Source: JBDTMT01 sp039934135
Lineage (GTDB): Bacteria; Desulfobacterota; Binatia; HRBIN30; CADEER01
Reading direction: 5' to 3'
NCBI GenBank assembly: GCA_039934135.1
Contig: JBDTMT010000312.1
Location: 1 to 7,461 of the forward strand
Length of the DNA: 7,461 nt
Under the pieces are notes generated by a model. It was not told the DNA's origin, did no database searches, and saw nothing but the letters and a program-made list of their open reading frames with translations. The translations under genes were made by a program, and so were the position numbers. This document shows positions 1-5,903 of the stretch, in pieces (the first letter of the stretch is position 1; every line of letters begins with the position of its first letter).

Positions 1-663
1 GTCTACGGTATGAATGACTGGTTCGCCGACGGCGCCAGCGCCGAGTATTGCGTCGCCGATGCGACGCACGTTGCACGCAAACCCGTCGGGCTCGATCACG
101 GGCAGGCCGCCGTGGTGCCCATCTCGGGGCTCACCGCCTGGCAGGGGTTGTTCGAACGCGCCGGCCTCAGACCCGGGCAGCGCGTCCTGATCCACGGCGC
201 CGCCGGCGCGGTCGGGATATTCGCCGTACAGTTGGCGCATTGGCGCGGCGCGCACGTCATCGTCACCGTCTCGGAGCACAACGCCGACTTCGTGCGTGGC
301 TTGGGGGCGGACGAGACGATCGACTACCAGGCGGTGCGTTTCGAGGATGTCGCGACCGACATCGACGTGGTCTTCGACGCGGTCGGCGGCGACACGCTGG
401 CGCGCTCCGCGGCGCTGCTGAAGGCCGGCGGCAAGCTGGTTACCATCGCCGCCTCCAGCGAGGGCAGCGCCACAACCGCGAACCACGCGGTCTTTTTCAT
501 CGTCGAGCCGAACGCCGCGCAGCTCGGCGAGCTGGCACGCCTGATCGACGCCGGCACGCTGCGCCCAGTCGTCGATGCGACGTTCCCGCTCGCCTCGGCG
601 CGTGCCGCCTACGAGCACAAGGCGCGCCGCGGCAAGTCCGTGTTGCGCATCGGCGGCGCCTGA
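1..663 (+). CDS. MDR-superfamily NADP-dependent oxidoreductase (quinone oxidoreductase-like), 5' truncated
   Basis: The frame is open from base 1 (V-Y-G-M-N-D-W...) and ends in TGA at 661-663, giving 220 visible residues. Full-length relatives have a little over 300, so roughly 90 N-terminal residues, most of the GroES-like domain, lie outside the window. The ATG at 10 is internal, because the residues before and after it (VYGMNDWFADGASAEY) match the conserved end of that domain. Visible parts are the 'PISGLTAWQGLF' linker at about residues 40-51 and the Rossmann nucleotide loop GAAGAVG at residues 66-72, followed by 'LGADETIDY' and 'VFDAVGGDTL', all typical of the family. No structural-zinc cysteine cluster is visible, which fits the zinc-independent quinone oxidoreductase branch. 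The expected reaction is NAD(P)H-dependent reduction of quinones, enones or related carbonyls in the cytoplasm. The true substrate cannot be read from sequence. The gene is convergent with the PPOX gene, 17 bp apart. Confidence 0.93.
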   Translation, partial: VYGMNDWFADGASAEYCVADATHVARKPVGLDHGQAAVVPISGLTAWQGLFERAGLRPGQRVLIHGAAGAVGIFAVQLAHWRGAHVIVTVSEHNADFVRGLGADETIDYQAVRFEDVATDIDVVFDAVGGDTLARSAALLKAGGKLVTIAASSEGSATTANHAVFFIVEPNAAQLGELARLIDAGTLRPVVDATFPLASARAAYEHKARRGKSVLRIGGA

Positions 664-672
664 GCGCCGCTG
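651..672. terminator. GC-rich hairpin over the stop codon of the MDR gene
   Basis: A perfect inverted repeat CGGCGC-CTGA-GCGCCG (654-669) extends outward through a G-C pair, a G-T wobble and a C-G pair to about nine stem pairs. The stop TGA forms part of the loop. It sits exactly between two convergent genes (stops at 663 and 681), where a bidirectional terminator would be useful. There is no T-run on either side, so it is at best a hairpin-type stop without a U-tract, and chance in GC-rich DNA is possible. Confidence 0.35.
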
Positions 673-680
673 TCTCTGCG

Positions 681-1070
681 TCAGGCGAGCGCAACCTCCA
701 GATAGGCGCGGCGCGCGAAGCGACCGAAGAGTCGCGAGCCCGTGTCGAGCAACCACATCTGCCAGCCGTACTTTTCGTGCAGTGCGGTGTGGGCGCGCGC
801 GACCAGGACGGCATCCTTGACGATAGTGCCGTGGCCCTCATGCCAGTCGCCGCTTACGCGGCCGCGCACGTCGCAGGCGGCGACGCGTACGTGCGGGCTG
901 TTGCGCAGGCGTTTGACCTTGGCCGAGGTGCCGTCGGTGACGACGTAGAACTTGCCGTCGAGGTGCGCGAACCACACCGGCGTCTCGACCGCGACACCGC
1001 TGCGCCGGAACGTGGCGAGGCTGATGTACGATTCGGACGCCAGCTGCTCAATGGCGGACGTGGCGGGCAT
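681..1070 (-). CDS. PPOX-class FMN/F420-type oxidoreductase, Rv2061-like
   Basis: A 129-aa protein with the pyridoxamine-5'-phosphate-oxidase split-barrel fold. The pattern is 'YISLATFRRSGVAVETPVWFA' (split) at residues 15-35, then 'GKFYVVTDGTSAKVKRLRNSPHVRVAACDVRGR' at 39-71, in short the TxxxKVKRLRxxPxVxxxxCDxRGR signature of the Rv2061c-type probable F420-dependent enzymes. Length matches the family (about 130 aa). The ATG at 1070 is chosen over the longer upstream frame because the family begins here and a GAGGAAGG ribosome-binding site lies just upstream; the extension reads as low-quality sequence. Members of this fold bind FMN or F420 and reduce small molecules in the cytoplasm. The cofactor cannot be settled from sequence alone, and no F420-synthesis genes are in the window. 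The gene is divergent from the DUF433 gene, with a 135-bp intergenic region between them. Confidence 0.9.
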   Translation of the reverse strand: MPATSAIEQLASESYISLATFRRSGVAVETPVWFAHLDGKFYVVTDGTSAKVKRLRNSPHVRVAACDVRGRVSGDWHEGHGTIVKDAVLVARAHTALHEKYGWQMWLLDTGSRLFGRFARRAYLEVALA

Positions 1071-1162
1071 GGCCTTCCTCTGCCCCCTTGCCGGGGCGCG
1101 ATCAAGCCGCCCGCCGGTGCTTTTGAAATCGGGCGGGCAAACCCGACCACGCATCGCCGCCG

Positions 1163-1174
1163 TATATGCTATGG
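1163..1174 (+). promoter_or_regulatory. Possible -10 region for the DUF433 gene
   Basis: TATATGCTATGG is the only A/T-rich island in the 135-bp divergent intergenic region. TATGCT (1165-1170) is a fair -10 match about 36 bp before the ATG at 1206. No good -35 lies at normal spacing: TTGAAA at 1123-1128 is too far away. This is a weak call based on composition and position. Confidence 0.3.
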
Positions 1175-1205
1175 TCAGTGCGATCATGCGATGGGAGTTA
1201 CAGCG

Positions 1206-1445
1206 ATGAGATTCACGCGAATCACAGTCGATGCGAACGAGCTGGGCGGCGTGCCGTGCCTGCGCGGCTCGCGTCTGCCGGTGGCCACGGTCGTCAGTAT
1301 GTTTGCCGACGGCATGAGCGAGGCGGAGATCCTGCGCGATCACCCCGAGCTCGAACGCGACGATGTCCGCGAAGCGTTACGCTACGCCGCCGCGGCGCTC
1401 AACGACCGGGACTTGCCGCTGGTCAAAGCCGGCAGCGGCACCTGA
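1206..1445 (+). CDS. DUF433-family protein (VapB-like antitoxin fold), no adjacent toxin
   Basis: A 79-aa protein of the usual DUF433 length. It shows the family core: 'GGVPCLRGSRLPV' at residues 14-26 (GxPxxRGxRxPV pattern), 'MFADGMSEAEILRDHPEL' at 32-49, and 'DDVREALRYAA' at 52-62, a winged-helix-like DNA-binding fold. The ATG at 1206 is preferred because GGGAG at 1193-1197 sits 8 nt upstream. An in-frame ATG at 1191 would add only five residues and lacks that spacing. DUF433 proteins are commonly encoded just before a DUF5615 PIN-like toxin and are thought to act as its antitoxin. Here nothing toxin-like follows: the next 200 bp holds only inverted repeats and a 13-codon frame. It may be an orphan antitoxin, a solo DNA-binding regulator, or a remnant of a pair. 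Confidence 0.9.
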   Translation: MRFTRITVDANELGGVPCLRGSRLPVATVVSMFADGMSEAEILRDHPELERDDVREALRYAAAALNDRDLPLVKAGSGT

Positions 1446-1483
1446 CCCGGGCGCGCATGTCCCGACGGTCCGTCGCCTCATCC

Positions 1484-1506
1484 TCTGGCGACTGACCACC
1501 GCCAGA
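1484..1506. terminator. Inverted repeat downstream of the DUF433 gene
   Basis: TCTGGCG (1484-1490) and its exact reverse complement CGCCAGA (1500-1506) are separated by nine bases, starting 39 bp after the DUF433 stop. The right arm is followed by TTCCGTT, a poor T-tract. The position suits a terminator for the + strand, but the strength is doubtful. Confidence 0.35.
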
Positions 1507-1523
1507 TTCCGTTCGGCGTAGCG

Positions 1524-1569
1524 CAACGCGCCGCGTTGACAGACATGTCAGTAAGGCAAGGCTTGCCTT
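1524..1569. repeat. Cluster of three adjacent short inverted repeats
   Basis: Three perfect inverted repeats follow one another in 46 bp: CAACGCG-C-CGCGTTG (1524-1538), TGACA-GACA-TGTCA (1537-1550) and AAGGCAA-GGC-TTGCCTT (1553-1569). The first two overlap by two bases. A consensus -35 hexamer TTGACA lies at 1536-1541, inside the junction of the first two, but no clear -10 follows at 16-18 bp. The cluster ends 79 bp before the GTG of the small cysteine-pair gene. This layout fits an operator/promoter or a folded leader for that gene. Which of these, if any, is not shown by the sequence. Confidence 0.5.
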
Positions 1570-1648
1570 GCGCCACTCGACATGGCATCAGCGCGGCGTT
1601 TGCGACGCATAGACGGCTGCCAAGCCGTGCCTTCCAGGGGGATGGGCC

Positions 1649-1816
1649 GTGATCTATCGACGACACCGCGGGCAACAGGATTGGCATGCCTGTGCCAATT
1701 GCACTGCCTGGCCGCACCTCGATTTCGAGGAGACCGCCGTCGACACGACCGCCGCGCCGCGTTGTGTCGTCTGCGAAATGAAGCTCGAAGTCGGTACCTG
1801 CACGGCGCAGGACTAG
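1649..1816 (+). CDS. 55-aa CxxC...CxxC putative zinc-binding protein
   Basis: A small gene starting with GTG: V-I-Y-R-R-H-R-G-Q-Q-D-W-H-A-C, ending in TAG at 1814-1816. A strong ribosome-binding site AGGGGG (1636-1641) lies seven bases before the GTG, and no in-frame ATG competes. The protein has two cysteine pairs, C15-A-N-C18 and C39-V-V-C42, plus C51, an aromatic/acidic stretch 'TAWPHLDFEET' at 19-29, and 'CEMKLEVGTC' at 42-51. The pattern YRR...DxWHxCxNCxxWPxxDxEE...CxxCxxKxxxGxC resembles small uncharacterised bacterial proteins I recall by pattern only. Two CxxC pairs suggest a zinc ribbon. Function is unknown: nucleic-acid binding or protein interaction are possible. It is convergent with the monooxygenase gene. 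The RBS, cysteine pattern and compact frame make it likely real despite its length. Confidence 0.72.
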   Translation: MIYRRHRGQQDWHACANCTAWPHLDFEETAVDTTAAPRCVVCEMKLEVGTCTAQD

Positions 1817-1928
1817 CGGCGCGAGATGCGCCATCGATACTGAACCGGCTCGGCTCCTAGCGGTGTTCGTGGCTGACACGGGCGGGACGCTGACGACGCC
1901 CGACGCGGACTGACGTCGCGTTTCGATT

Positions 1929-1949
1929 GCTCGGCGCTCGCCGCCGAGC
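1929..1949 (-). terminator. Hairpin just downstream of the monooxygenase gene
   Basis: An eight-base-pair perfect stem, GCTCGGCG (1929-1936) and CGCCGAGC (1942-1949) with a five-base loop, lies five bases beyond the monooxygenase stop, between two convergent genes. No T-tract follows it on the minus strand (the sequence continues AATCGAAACG), so it may work with Rho or simply protect the 3' end. Confidence 0.45.
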
Positions 1950-1954
1950 CGGGT

Positions 1955-3463
1955 CTACGCGTGCAGCGCCTGTTCGTGTGGCGCGATCGCGGGCTCCGCC
2001 GCGACGCGATGGCTGAAGATCAGCGCGCCGTCGTCGAGCCGGCCAAAGCGAATCATCTTCTTGTCGCGTGTGTAGTTCTGCGGGTTGATCCACGGCTCGC
2101 GGTCACCCTGCATCGGAAAGCGGTGCATCATGCGCTGCATGTAGCCGGACGTGAAGGAGTCGATCCACGGACGCACCGGCATGTCGGTGTCCGTTGGGCG
2201 CAAGTGCGGCGTCACCTGGCGCGTTCCGGTCTCGTCCATGTGGTTGAGCAGCCGGCAGACGTACTCGGAGGTGAGGTCGGCGCGCAGCGTCCATGACGCA
2301 TTGATGTAGCCGAACGTGCAGACCAGGTTCGGCACGCCCGAATACATCATGCCTTTGTAGGTCCAGGTCTTGGCGAAATCGACCGCGGCGCCGTCGACGC
2401 TGAACTGCATCTCTCCCAGCACCACCAGGTTCAGGCCTGTCGCGGTCACGACGATGTCCGCGTCGAGCTGCTTGCCGGACGCGAGCGCGATGCCCTTCTC
2501 GGTGAAGCGCTCGATCTGATCGGTGACCACCGACGCCTTGCCCGAACGGATCGCCTCGAACAGATCGCTGTTCGGCACCAGGCACAGTCGCTGATCCCAG
2601 GGATTGTAGCTGGGCGTAAAATGCTTCTCGACGTCATAGTCCGGGCCGAGCTCTTTGCGCACCAGCTCGAGCAGCTTCTTCTTCACCTGGGCGGGTTGTG
2701 TCCGCGTCCGGCCATAGAGGAACTGTTGCAGCGCGACGTTCTTCCAGCGGGTGATGGCATAGGCCCACTTCTCGGGCAGGATCTTTCGCAAGCCGTTGGC
2801 GATCACGTCCTTGTCGGGGCGCGACACGACATAGGTCGGCGAGCGCTGCAGCATGACGATGTGCGCCACCTCTTTCGCCATGGCGGGAACCAGCGTCATC
2901 GCCGTGGCGCCGGAACCGATGACCACCACCTGCTTGCCCTTGTAGTCGAGGTCTTCCGGCCACTGCTGCGGATGGATGAGGGTGCCTTTGAATTCGTCGA
3001 GGCCGGCGAAGTCGGGCGTGAAGCCCTGCCGGTAGCTGTAGTAGCCGGAGCACATCAAGAGGAAGTTGCAGGTGAAGCGCGCCGTGTCGCCGGTGTCGGT
3101 GCGCTGCGCTTCGACGGTCCAGGTGGCGTCGGCGCTCGACCAGGCGGCCTTCGTCGCCAGGTGCTGGTAGCGGATGCGCTGATCGACGCCGTACTCCGCC
3201 GCGGCTTCCTTCACGTAGTTCAGAATCGACGGGCCGTCAGCAATCGCTTTGGCTTCGCGCCACGGTTTGAAGCGGTAGCCCAGCGTGTGCATGTCGCTGT
3301 CCGAGCGGATGCCCGGATAGCGGAAGAGATCCCAGGTGCCGCCCATCGCGGCGCGCCCCTCGAGGATGACGTAACTCTTGCCCGGGCAGTGCTCATGCAG
3401 ATGCACACCGGCGCCCACGCCGGAGAGCCCGGCACCGACGATTACGACGTCATGATGTTCCAC
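1955..3463 (-). CDS. ethA: EthA-like flavin-containing Baeyer-Villiger monooxygenase
   Basis: A 502-aa FAD- and NADPH-dependent monooxygenase. Order of motifs: FAD Rossmann loop G-A-G-L-S-G at residues 10-15; 'GGTWDLFRYPGIRSDSDM' at 41-58; the Baeyer-Villiger fingerprint FxGxxxHxxxWP as FKGTLIHPQQWP at 158-169; the NADPH Rossmann loop G-S-G-A-T-A at 183-188; 'YNPWDQRLCLVPNSDLF' at 286-302; and the ATG motif at 341-343. By memory it follows mycobacterial EthA almost block for block (EthA is about 489 aa). The family inserts oxygen next to a ketone to give an ester, and EthA also oxidises thioamides. The native substrate here is unknown. The GTG at 3463 is chosen because 'VEHHDVVIVGAG' matches the family N-terminus. 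No in-frame ATG, GTG or TTG lies between it and an ATG at 3568, which would add 35 unrelated residues. GGAG is only one base from the GTG, so the initiation signal is poor. Confidence 0.95.
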   Translation of the reverse strand: MEHHDVVIVGAGLSGVGAGVHLHEHCPGKSYVILEGRAAMGGTWDLFRYPGIRSDSDMHTLGYRFKPWREAKAIADGPSILNYVKEAAAEYGVDQRIRYQHLATKAAWSSADATWTVEAQRTDTGDTARFTCNFLLMCSGYYSYRQGFTPDFAGLDEFKGTLIHPQQWPEDLDYKGKQVVVIGSGATAMTLVPAMAKEVAHIVMLQRSPTYVVSRPDKDVIANGLRKILPEKWAYAITRWKNVALQQFLYGRTRTQPAQVKKKLLELVRKELGPDYDVEKHFTPSYNPWDQRLCLVPNSDLFEAIRSGKASVVTDQIERFTEKGIALASGKQLDADIVVTATGLNLVVLGEMQFSVDGAAVDFAKTWTYKGMMYSGVPNLVCTFGYINASWTLRADLTSEYVCRLLNHMDETGTRQVTPHLRPTDTDMPVRPWIDSFTSGYMQRMMHRFPMQGDREPWINPQNYTRDKKMIRFGRLDDGALIFSHRVAAEPAIAPHEQALHA

Positions 3464-4292
3464 ACTCCAGGTGCTAGCACGTCTTCGAAGCGCGGCTCCA
3501 GTACGGCATGCGCGGTCACGCCACCCGGACCGCTGAGCCCCCAGCGCGCTCCCCGGCTGCTGCCCCATGGAGCCAACGGACGGCGTGAAGGACTGCACCG
3601 CCGGTCGGGTGGCGGGTGCCGCGCAGCAGCCCGGATCGCGCCTCCGCTCTCTCACGACCAGGGCAGCGTACACGGGTGGCAAGATCACCATCGACGACAC
3701 GAAATGGATCAGTTTGTCAGCCGCGCAACTTGATCGGGCAGCGGTCGCCGGCCAGCGGCTGCTGCTTGACTCCAGGCGTGCGCCTGATGGGCCGCGGCGA
3801 GGGGAAGCGCGGAAGGGACCACCAGAGATGACCACATCTACACGCGCGAGGACGCGGGGGTTCTCGTCCGCAGCGAGGTGCTGGACGCGCCTGCACGGTC
3901 GCAGGATTCGCCGATGTGCCGAGCGGATTCGCTGCTGCCGATCATCGACACGCGTCATGTCGCGCGCGCCGCGCAGCGGCGTCGACGCGGCGACCGATGT
4001 CAGCATCGACGCGCCGCGCCAAGGGTGACGTCGACGATGACGGCGCTCCGTCGTCGGCCGCGGAGTCTAACGGAATGCGCGCGCCAGGGCTTCGGTGACG
4101 TCAGGCCGAGCTCCTTGACGAAGTGCGCGACGGATTGGCACCGTCGCTGTCTTAGTCCGGTTTGGCGCGACGCCGTCGGACTCCTTGAGAGGCTCGGGAG
4201 AGTCTCCGGCTTCGCTACGCTGCGCCGGACACGGGTCTGGAGACCCGCGCTACTGGAGGAAGGACTCACCGGTGCGGCGCTGCACACCCATG
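3464..4292. other. 829-bp gap with no supported gene
   Basis: This stretch separates the monooxygenase start from the ThDP enzyme stop. Several frames are open on both strands. The longest continues the monooxygenase frame upstream for 181 residues, but these are rich in Arg/Ser/Ala with no recognisable motif and weaker third-position G/C bias than the flanking genes. One + strand frame after 3787 reads fairly protein-like for about 50 residues ('DDHIYTREDAGVLVRSEVLD' at about 3827-3886) and could be a decayed remnant, but it has no start with a ribosome-binding site. The right end holds the inverted repeat at 4232-4247. No promoter is clear; TGCTAGCA (3471-3478 region), an 8-bp palindrome, lies just before the monooxygenase start. 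Confidence 0.6.
4205..4247. repeat. Two inverted repeats, including perfect CGGGTCT-GG-AGACCCG
   Basis: CGGGTCT (4232-4238) and AGACCCG (4241-4247) form a seven-pair stem around GG. Just to the left, TCCGGC (4205-4210) pairs with GCCGGA (4224-4229). The pair lies 46-88 bp beyond the stop of the ThDP gene on the minus strand. It could act as a terminator, although no T-run follows, or it could be a copy of a dispersed intergenic repeat. Phrases such as 'GGTCTGGAGACCCGCGCTAC' look like that kind of element, but copy number cannot be seen in one window. Confidence 0.4.
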
Positions 4293-5837
4293 TTAGAGCA
4301 CGACCTCGATCAGATTCGGGCCCGGGGTTGCCAGGGCGCGCTCGAGCTGGCTGACGAGATCGTCGGCGGTCTCGACGCGGACTCCCGGCACACCGAGGCC
4401 GCGAGCGAGATCCACCCAACCGATCGGCGGCGGCGACAGCACTGTCAGGCCGCGCGCCTGAGGACCCGGTGTACCAACGCCGGCGCGTTTCGCTTCGATC
4501 TGCAGGATCCGATAGAGCCGATTCGCGCAGATGAGGGTGGTGACGTTCAAACTCTCGCGCGCCTGGGTCCACAGCGCCTGCAGCGTGTACATGGCGCTGC
4601 CGTCGGCCTGTAGAGCGACGACGCGACGGTCGGGGCACGCGATGGCGGCGCCGGTCGCCGTCGGCAGGCCCTGACCGATGGCGCCGCCGGTGAGTGCGAG
4701 ACAACTGTGCGGCGGCGCGGCTGGCGCCATTGCCAGGTACGGACCGCCCGACGTGGCGCTCTCGTCGACGACGATGGCGCCCTCGGGCTGCAACGCGGCG
4801 AGCGCGGCGCCGAGGCTGGCTGGATCGAGCTTGCCACTCGGCCGCGCCGGCAGTGGCCGGGGCGCTTCTCTCGGCGCCGGCGCGGCGCCCAGTGCATCGG
4901 CCACGGCTTCCAGCGCTGCGGTGACGTCCGCCTCCGGCCCCGCCAGCACCTCGATATGACAGCCCTCGGGGACGAGGCTGCTGGGCATGCCGGGATAGCC
5001 GAAGAAGGCGACCGGTGCCGTCGCGCCGGCGAGCAGCAGCGTCCGCGCACCCGTCAGCGCCTGCAGCGCCTGCTCCGGAAAGTACGGCAGGCGAACTGGC
5101 GCGGCGATGCCGGCGCCGCGCTCGATGCGCGCCGGGAAGGTTTCACTGAACAGCTTGCACCCGGAGGCGGCGGCGATGCGTGCCGCAGCGGTGAGCCCGG
5201 CGCGATCCAACCCGTGCCCGCCGAGCAGCATCGTGACGTCCACGGTGTCGCGCAGCAGGCGAGCGACGCGTTCGATCGTCGACCCGTCACTGCGGCCGCG
5301 AGCGGCTGGTGAACGCACTGGCGTGGCGGTGTCGCCGACCGGGTCCCACTGACAGTCGGCGGGAACGATCAGCGTGGCGACGCCGCCCGGCGGCGACAGC
5401 GCCGCGGCGATGGCGTCAGCCATGTCCCCGGCGACGGTGGCGGCGGAGCGGCTGGTGCGCACCCAGTCCGACATCGGTGTGGCAAGCGAGACGATGTCAC
5501 TGGTGAGCGGCGCGTCGACGGCGCGATGCCAGGTGGCGTGGTCGCCGACGACGTTCACCAGCGGCGCATGCGCCCGCCGCGCGTTGTGCAGGTTGGCCAG
5601 GCCGTTGGCGAGGCCGGGTCCGAGATGCAGCAGCGTCATCGCCGGCGTGCCACGCATGCGCGCATACCCGTCGGCGGCGCCGCTGCAGACGCCTTCAAAG
5701 AGGCCCAGCACGGCGCGCATGCCCGGCACCGCATCGAGCGCCGCCACCAGCGGCATCTCGGTGGTGCCGGGATTGGCGAAGCAGACGTCGATGCCGGCGG
5801 CGAGCGCCGCGCGGATCAGACTTTCGGCGCCGTTCAT
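4293..5837 (-). CDS. ThDP-dependent enzyme, acetolactate synthase large-subunit/benzoylformate decarboxylase type
   Basis: A 514-aa protein with the three-domain layout of the pyruvate oxidase/acetolactate synthase family. The N-terminal pyrimidine-binding domain has 'FANPGTTEMPLVAALD' (about 20-35) and the catalytic glutamate E48 in 'GLFEGVCSGAADGYARM', followed by 'LLHLGPGLANGLANLHNARR' and 'GDHATWHR'. The C-terminal pyrophosphate domain has 'TGGAIGQGLPTATGAA' and the metal/ThDP motif as A-D412-G-S...N439, where many relatives have GDG. The ATG at 5837 is supported by AGGG six bases upstream and by the family start 'MNGAESLIRA'. Such enzymes decarboxylate 2-oxo acids and may join the resulting carbanion to a second carbonyl. 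No small regulatory subunit is nearby, so a role in branched-chain amino-acid synthesis is less likely than a catabolic decarboxylase. The substrate is not deducible. It lies on the same strand as the repeat-protein gene, 66 bp downstream of it. Confidence 0.92.
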   Translation of the reverse strand: MNGAESLIRAALAAGIDVCFANPGTTEMPLVAALDAVPGMRAVLGLFEGVCSGAADGYARMRGTPAMTLLHLGPGLANGLANLHNARRAHAPLVNVVGDHATWHRAVDAPLTSDIVSLATPMSDWVRTSRSAATVAGDMADAIAAALSPPGGVATLIVPADCQWDPVGDTATPVRSPAARGRSDGSTIERVARLLRDTVDVTMLLGGHGLDRAGLTAAARIAAASGCKLFSETFPARIERGAGIAAPVRLPYFPEQALQALTGARTLLLAGATAPVAFFGYPGMPSSLVPEGCHIEVLAGPEADVTAALEAVADALGAAPAPREAPRPLPARPSGKLDPASLGAALAALQPEGAIVVDESATSGGPYLAMAPAAPPHSCLALTGGAIGQGLPTATGAAIACPDRRVVALQADGSAMYTLQALWTQARESLNVTTLICANRLYRILQIEAKRAGVGTPGPQARGLTVLSPPPIGWVDLARGLGVPGVRVETADDLVSQLERALATPGPNLIEVVL

Positions 5838-5868
5838 CGACCCTGCCAGCCGACGTGGCGCTCGGCGC

Positions 5869-5883
5869 GGTCGGCCGCCGACC
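5869..5883 (-). terminator. Short GC hairpin between the repeat-protein gene and the ThDP gene
   Basis: GGTCGG (5869-5874) and CCGACC (5878-5883) form a six-pair stem with a three-base loop, 20 bp beyond the repeat-protein stop and 32 bp before the ThDP start. It could end transcription of the upstream gene. It lacks a T-tract and may be chance in this GC-rich spacer. Confidence 0.3.
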
Positions 5884-5903
5884 TCAGCGACCGACCGCGG
5901 TGG

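Noticed and set aside
48..1445. 465-residue + strand frame covering the MDR gene, the PPOX gene and DUF433
   Set aside because: Only the last 79 residues match a family; the rest is a shadow of the MDR and PPOX genes, very rich in arginine.
1541..1569. Complete sigma-70 promoter based on TTGACA at 1536-1541
   Set aside because: No acceptable -10 hexamer occurs 16-18 bp downstream, so only the -35-like match is reported.
2621..3733. 370-residue + strand frame opposite the monooxygenase
   Set aside because: It is antisense to a clear enzyme gene and carries no domain pattern; long antisense frames are common in GC-rich DNA.
3464..4006. In-frame 181-residue upstream extension of the monooxygenase
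   Set aside because: The extension is Arg/Ser/Ala rich with no motif, and the family N-terminus begins at the GTG at 3463.
3567..4028. 153-residue + strand frame starting with ATG in the gap
   Set aside because: No ribosome-binding site, no recognisable motif and weaker third-position G/C bias than the real genes here.
3788..4354. + strand frame with a protein-like stretch around 3827-3960
   Set aside because: No supported start, the later part turns into arginine-rich sequence and it runs into the ThDP gene; kept only as a possible remnant.
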